A model generated the notes under the pieces. The model did no database searches and was not told where the DNA came from. It worked only from the letters and a program-made list of their open reading frames with translations. A DNA stretch of 6,731 nucleotides from an uncultured Acidimicrobiia bacterium. GTDB taxonomy: Bacteria; Actinomycetota; Acidimicrobiia; UBA5794. Both the position numbers and the translations under genes were made by a program. Below, piece by piece: positions 5,489-6,731 of the stretch. The stretch is taken from the NCBI GenBank assembly GCA_905480055.1, contig CAJQOW010000029.1, positions 1-6,731 of the forward strand. Direction: 5' to 3'. Numbering within the stretch: the stretch's first letter is position 1; every line of letters begins with the position of its first letter.

Positions 5489-6387
5489 CGTGCCACCGGC
5501 TCGATGAAGATCTGTAGTGCCTCAGGACACGCGTCGGTGATGGACGCCTCGACCTTCGCTATCGCTGCGACTTCGTCGACGCCCTCATCAAAGGCCACAT
5601 CGGCGGTCACCAGAATCTCGTGCGCAGCAAGCTGCATGGTGAGCAGACGTTCCACGTGATGCACCTCGTCAACCGACAGGATGCCGAGCCTGATCGAGGT
5701 CCGGTCCCTTCTCGTTGCAGACTCGCCAATGAGGAGTGAGTTCATCTCGTAGGCGATCACGGCGGCTACCGCCGCGAGCAGGAGGCCGATGAGAACCGAG
5801 GCGAGGCCATCCCAGAAGACGTTCTCGGTGAGATCGGCGAGGATCAGGCCAACCGCTGCGATGACAAGGCCGACGGCGGCAGCCGTGTCCTCGAAGATGA
5901 CGATGATGAGGGCGGAGTCCTTGCTCTCCCTGATCGTGCGCCACGCACCCTTCGATCCGCGGATCTTGTTGAACTGACGAATGGCAGGGACGAGGGCGAT
6001 ACCGATCTCAAAAGCGGCCGAGATGGCGAGAACGATGAGAGCGAACCAAAGGCCCTCACCATGGTCGTCGCCGGGGTGGAGGATGCGCTGCATGCCGTTC
6101 CAGATCGACAGCGCAGCACCGCCCACGAACAGCACGACAGCCACCATGAACGACCAGAAGTACATCGCCTTGCCCCGCCCGAACGGGTGGGTGGTGGTGG
6201 CCGCATAGCGGGACACGGCGTCGCCCCTCAGCAGGAAGAGCTGGTTCCCGGTGTCGGCCACCGAGTGGAAGGCTTCCGCCAGCATCGCAGCCGACCCCGA
6301 GATGCCTGCTGCGACGAACTTCGTCACCGCAATGCACCCGTTGGCGATCAGCGCCAGGACAATCAGCCGTTTTGATTCAGTAGCCAC
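5485..6387 (-). CDS. Cation diffusion facilitator family transporter
   Basis: Inner-membrane divalent-metal/proton antiporter exporting ions such as Zn, Fe, Co or Mn; 300 residues. Hydrophobic segments lie near 8-27, 31-53, 76-98, 111-134, 158-183 and 190-213, matching the six-helix CDF plan. The second carries the metal-site motif AFHSVADTGNQ (39-49), with H41 and D45 as HxxxD. The fifth carries FEDTAAAVGL (165-174), where E166/D167 replace the HxxxD of classical zinc exporters. The loop HPFGRGKAMYFWSF (67-80) and the EDTAAA site resemble the SLC30A9-like branch. A soluble C-terminal dimerisation domain follows from about 220 (VDEVHHVERLLTMQL to the end). The start is GTG at 6387, followed by ATESKRLIVLALIAN; a 65-codon extension upstream is open but translates repeat DNA. 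It is first gene of an operon with thrB (ATGA overlap). Metal specificity cannot be decided from sequence. Confidence 0.9.
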   Translation of the reverse strand: MATESKRLIVLALIANGCIAVTKFVAAGISGSAAMLAEAFHSVADTGNQLFLLRGDAVSRYAATTTHPFGRGKAMYFWSFMVAVVLFVGGAALSIWNGMQRILHPGDDHGEGLWFALIVLAISAAFEIGIALVPAIRQFNKIRGSKGAWRTIRESKDSALIIVIFEDTAAAVGLVIAAVGLILADLTENVFWDGLASVLIGLLLAAVAAVIAYEMNSLLIGESATRRDRTSIRLGILSVDEVHHVERLLTMQLAAHEILVTADVAFDEGVDEVAAIAKVEASITDACPEALQIFIEPVAR

Positions 6388-6394
6388 GACCGAG

Positions 6395-6400
6395 AGTGTA
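6395..6400 (-). promoter_or_regulatory. Putative -10 element (TACACT) of the CDF-thrB operon, leaderless type
   Basis: On the minus strand TACACT fits TANNNT and ends 7 nt before the GTG at 6387. No Shine-Dalgarno precedes the GTG and no clear -35 was seen. It supports the short start for the transporter. Confidence 0.5.
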
Positions 6401-6420
6401 CGTGAGTCGCTTCGCGAGGG

Positions 6421-6578
6421 AGTTTTGAGTCCGGGCCATGGGCCGTGAGCCGTGGGCCGTGGGCCTGAGCCTGACTGTCCTCCCTTCAGGGGGGACAGGC
6501 CAAAAGACCAAGCAGCAGAAACGCCGGGCGTTCTCTCGCTGCGCTCCTCTGCCGTCCCCCTTGAAGGGGGGACTGACA
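6421..6578. repeat. Modular intergenic repeat with inverted ends (copy B1) and heptamer array
   Basis: An AGTTTTGAGTC word (6421-6431, 10 of 11 like 3196-3206) leads into four tandem heptamers, ATGGGCC, GTGAGCC, GTGGGCC, GTGGGCC (6438-6465). A 107-bp unit (6472-6578) follows, with 25-bp inverted ends matching at 21 of 25 positions. It shares the left 58 bp and the right 34 bp of copy A, but has 20 bp where copy A has 124, so it is a short form of the same element. It occupies the region upstream of the transporter gene. Confidence 0.8.
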
Positions 6579-6591
6579 CCACACATCACCA

Positions 6592-6731
6592 TGACAGTCC
6601 TCCCTTCAGGGGGGACGGGCGAACGCAGTGAGCCATGTGGGCGCGTGAGCCTGCGAACACGAACGTGGCACGCCCTCACGCCGATCCCCCTGCATCGTGC
6701 GGGCCGCGCGCGGCCCGTCGAAGAACGCCGG
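6592..6731. repeat. Modular intergenic repeat (copy B2), cut by window end
   Basis: A third left end starts 13 bp after copy B1 (6592-6616, same orientation as the other left ends). It is followed by a different selection of modules: CGCAGTGAGCCA at 6624-6635, a block identical to copy A over 30 bp (6639-6668), and ATCCCCCTGCATCGT (6684-6698). No matching right end appears before the window stops, so the unit is probably incomplete here. With copy B1 it makes 6388-6731 a gene-free repeat region. Confidence 0.75.
6700..6717. repeat. Perfect 18-bp GC-only palindrome in repeat copy B2
   Basis: CGGGCCGCGCGCGGCCCG equals its own reverse complement over 18 bp. It is the counterpart of the 3303-3320 hairpin in copy A, differing only at the central TT, but it lies after rather than before the CGCAGTGAGCCA and 30-bp modules. 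Confidence 0.8.

Noticed and set aside
6438..6471. Heptamer array considered as a CRISPR or iteron origin
   Set aside because: Units are 7 bp with no spacers, so not CRISPR; no rep gene, DnaA-box cluster or AT-rich unwinding region is nearby, so an origin is unsupported.
6388..6582. In-frame upstream extension of the CDF transporter to 6582
   Set aside because: It reads through repeat DNA; the GTG at 6387 is close to the first membrane segment and has a -10-like motif 7 nt upstream.

Overview
The window is 6.7 kb of gene-dense, GC-rich bacterial chromosome. It holds seven protein genes, one of them cut by the left edge, and two gene-free stretches made of dispersed repeats. High GC, 4-bp and 1-bp stop/start overlaps, GTG starts and -10-like TANNNT hexamers placed 7-8 nt before start codons (the pattern of leaderless mRNAs) suggest an actinobacterium, perhaps of the Acidimicrobiia type. 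That placement is inference; no rRNA or other marker gene is present. No tRNA, CRISPR array, transposase or phage gene was seen.

Left block (1-2520, + strand): a three-gene operon of two PhnE-type phosphonate/phosphite ABC permeases followed by a dGTPase-like HD-domain triphosphohydrolase. Genes 1 and 2 overlap by ATGA with a strong Shine-Dalgarno; genes 2 and 3 overlap by TAATG. The ATPase (PhnC) and binding protein (PhnD) would be expected upstream, outside the window.

Middle block (2521-4635, + strand): three single genes, each apparently with its own promoter. They encode a GNAT acetyltransferase, a MerB-like (organomercurial lyase family) protein and a small DUF952 protein. The 329 bp between the GNAT and MerB-like genes is almost entirely a modular repeat with inverted ends and perfect hairpins.

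Right block (4646-6387, - strand): a two-gene operon of a cation-diffusion-facilitator transporter followed by homoserine kinase (ThrB), overlapping by ATGA. It converges on the DUF952 gene with a 10-bp gap. Upstream of it, 6421 to the window end is a second and third copy of the repeat family seen at 3196-3464.

I did not find a clear new multi-gene system. The most notable signals are the mosaic inverted-end repeat family, the start-proximal TANNNT motif at all four genes that lack an upstream operon partner, and a MerB-like protein that keeps the catalytic residues but has no mer operon around it.
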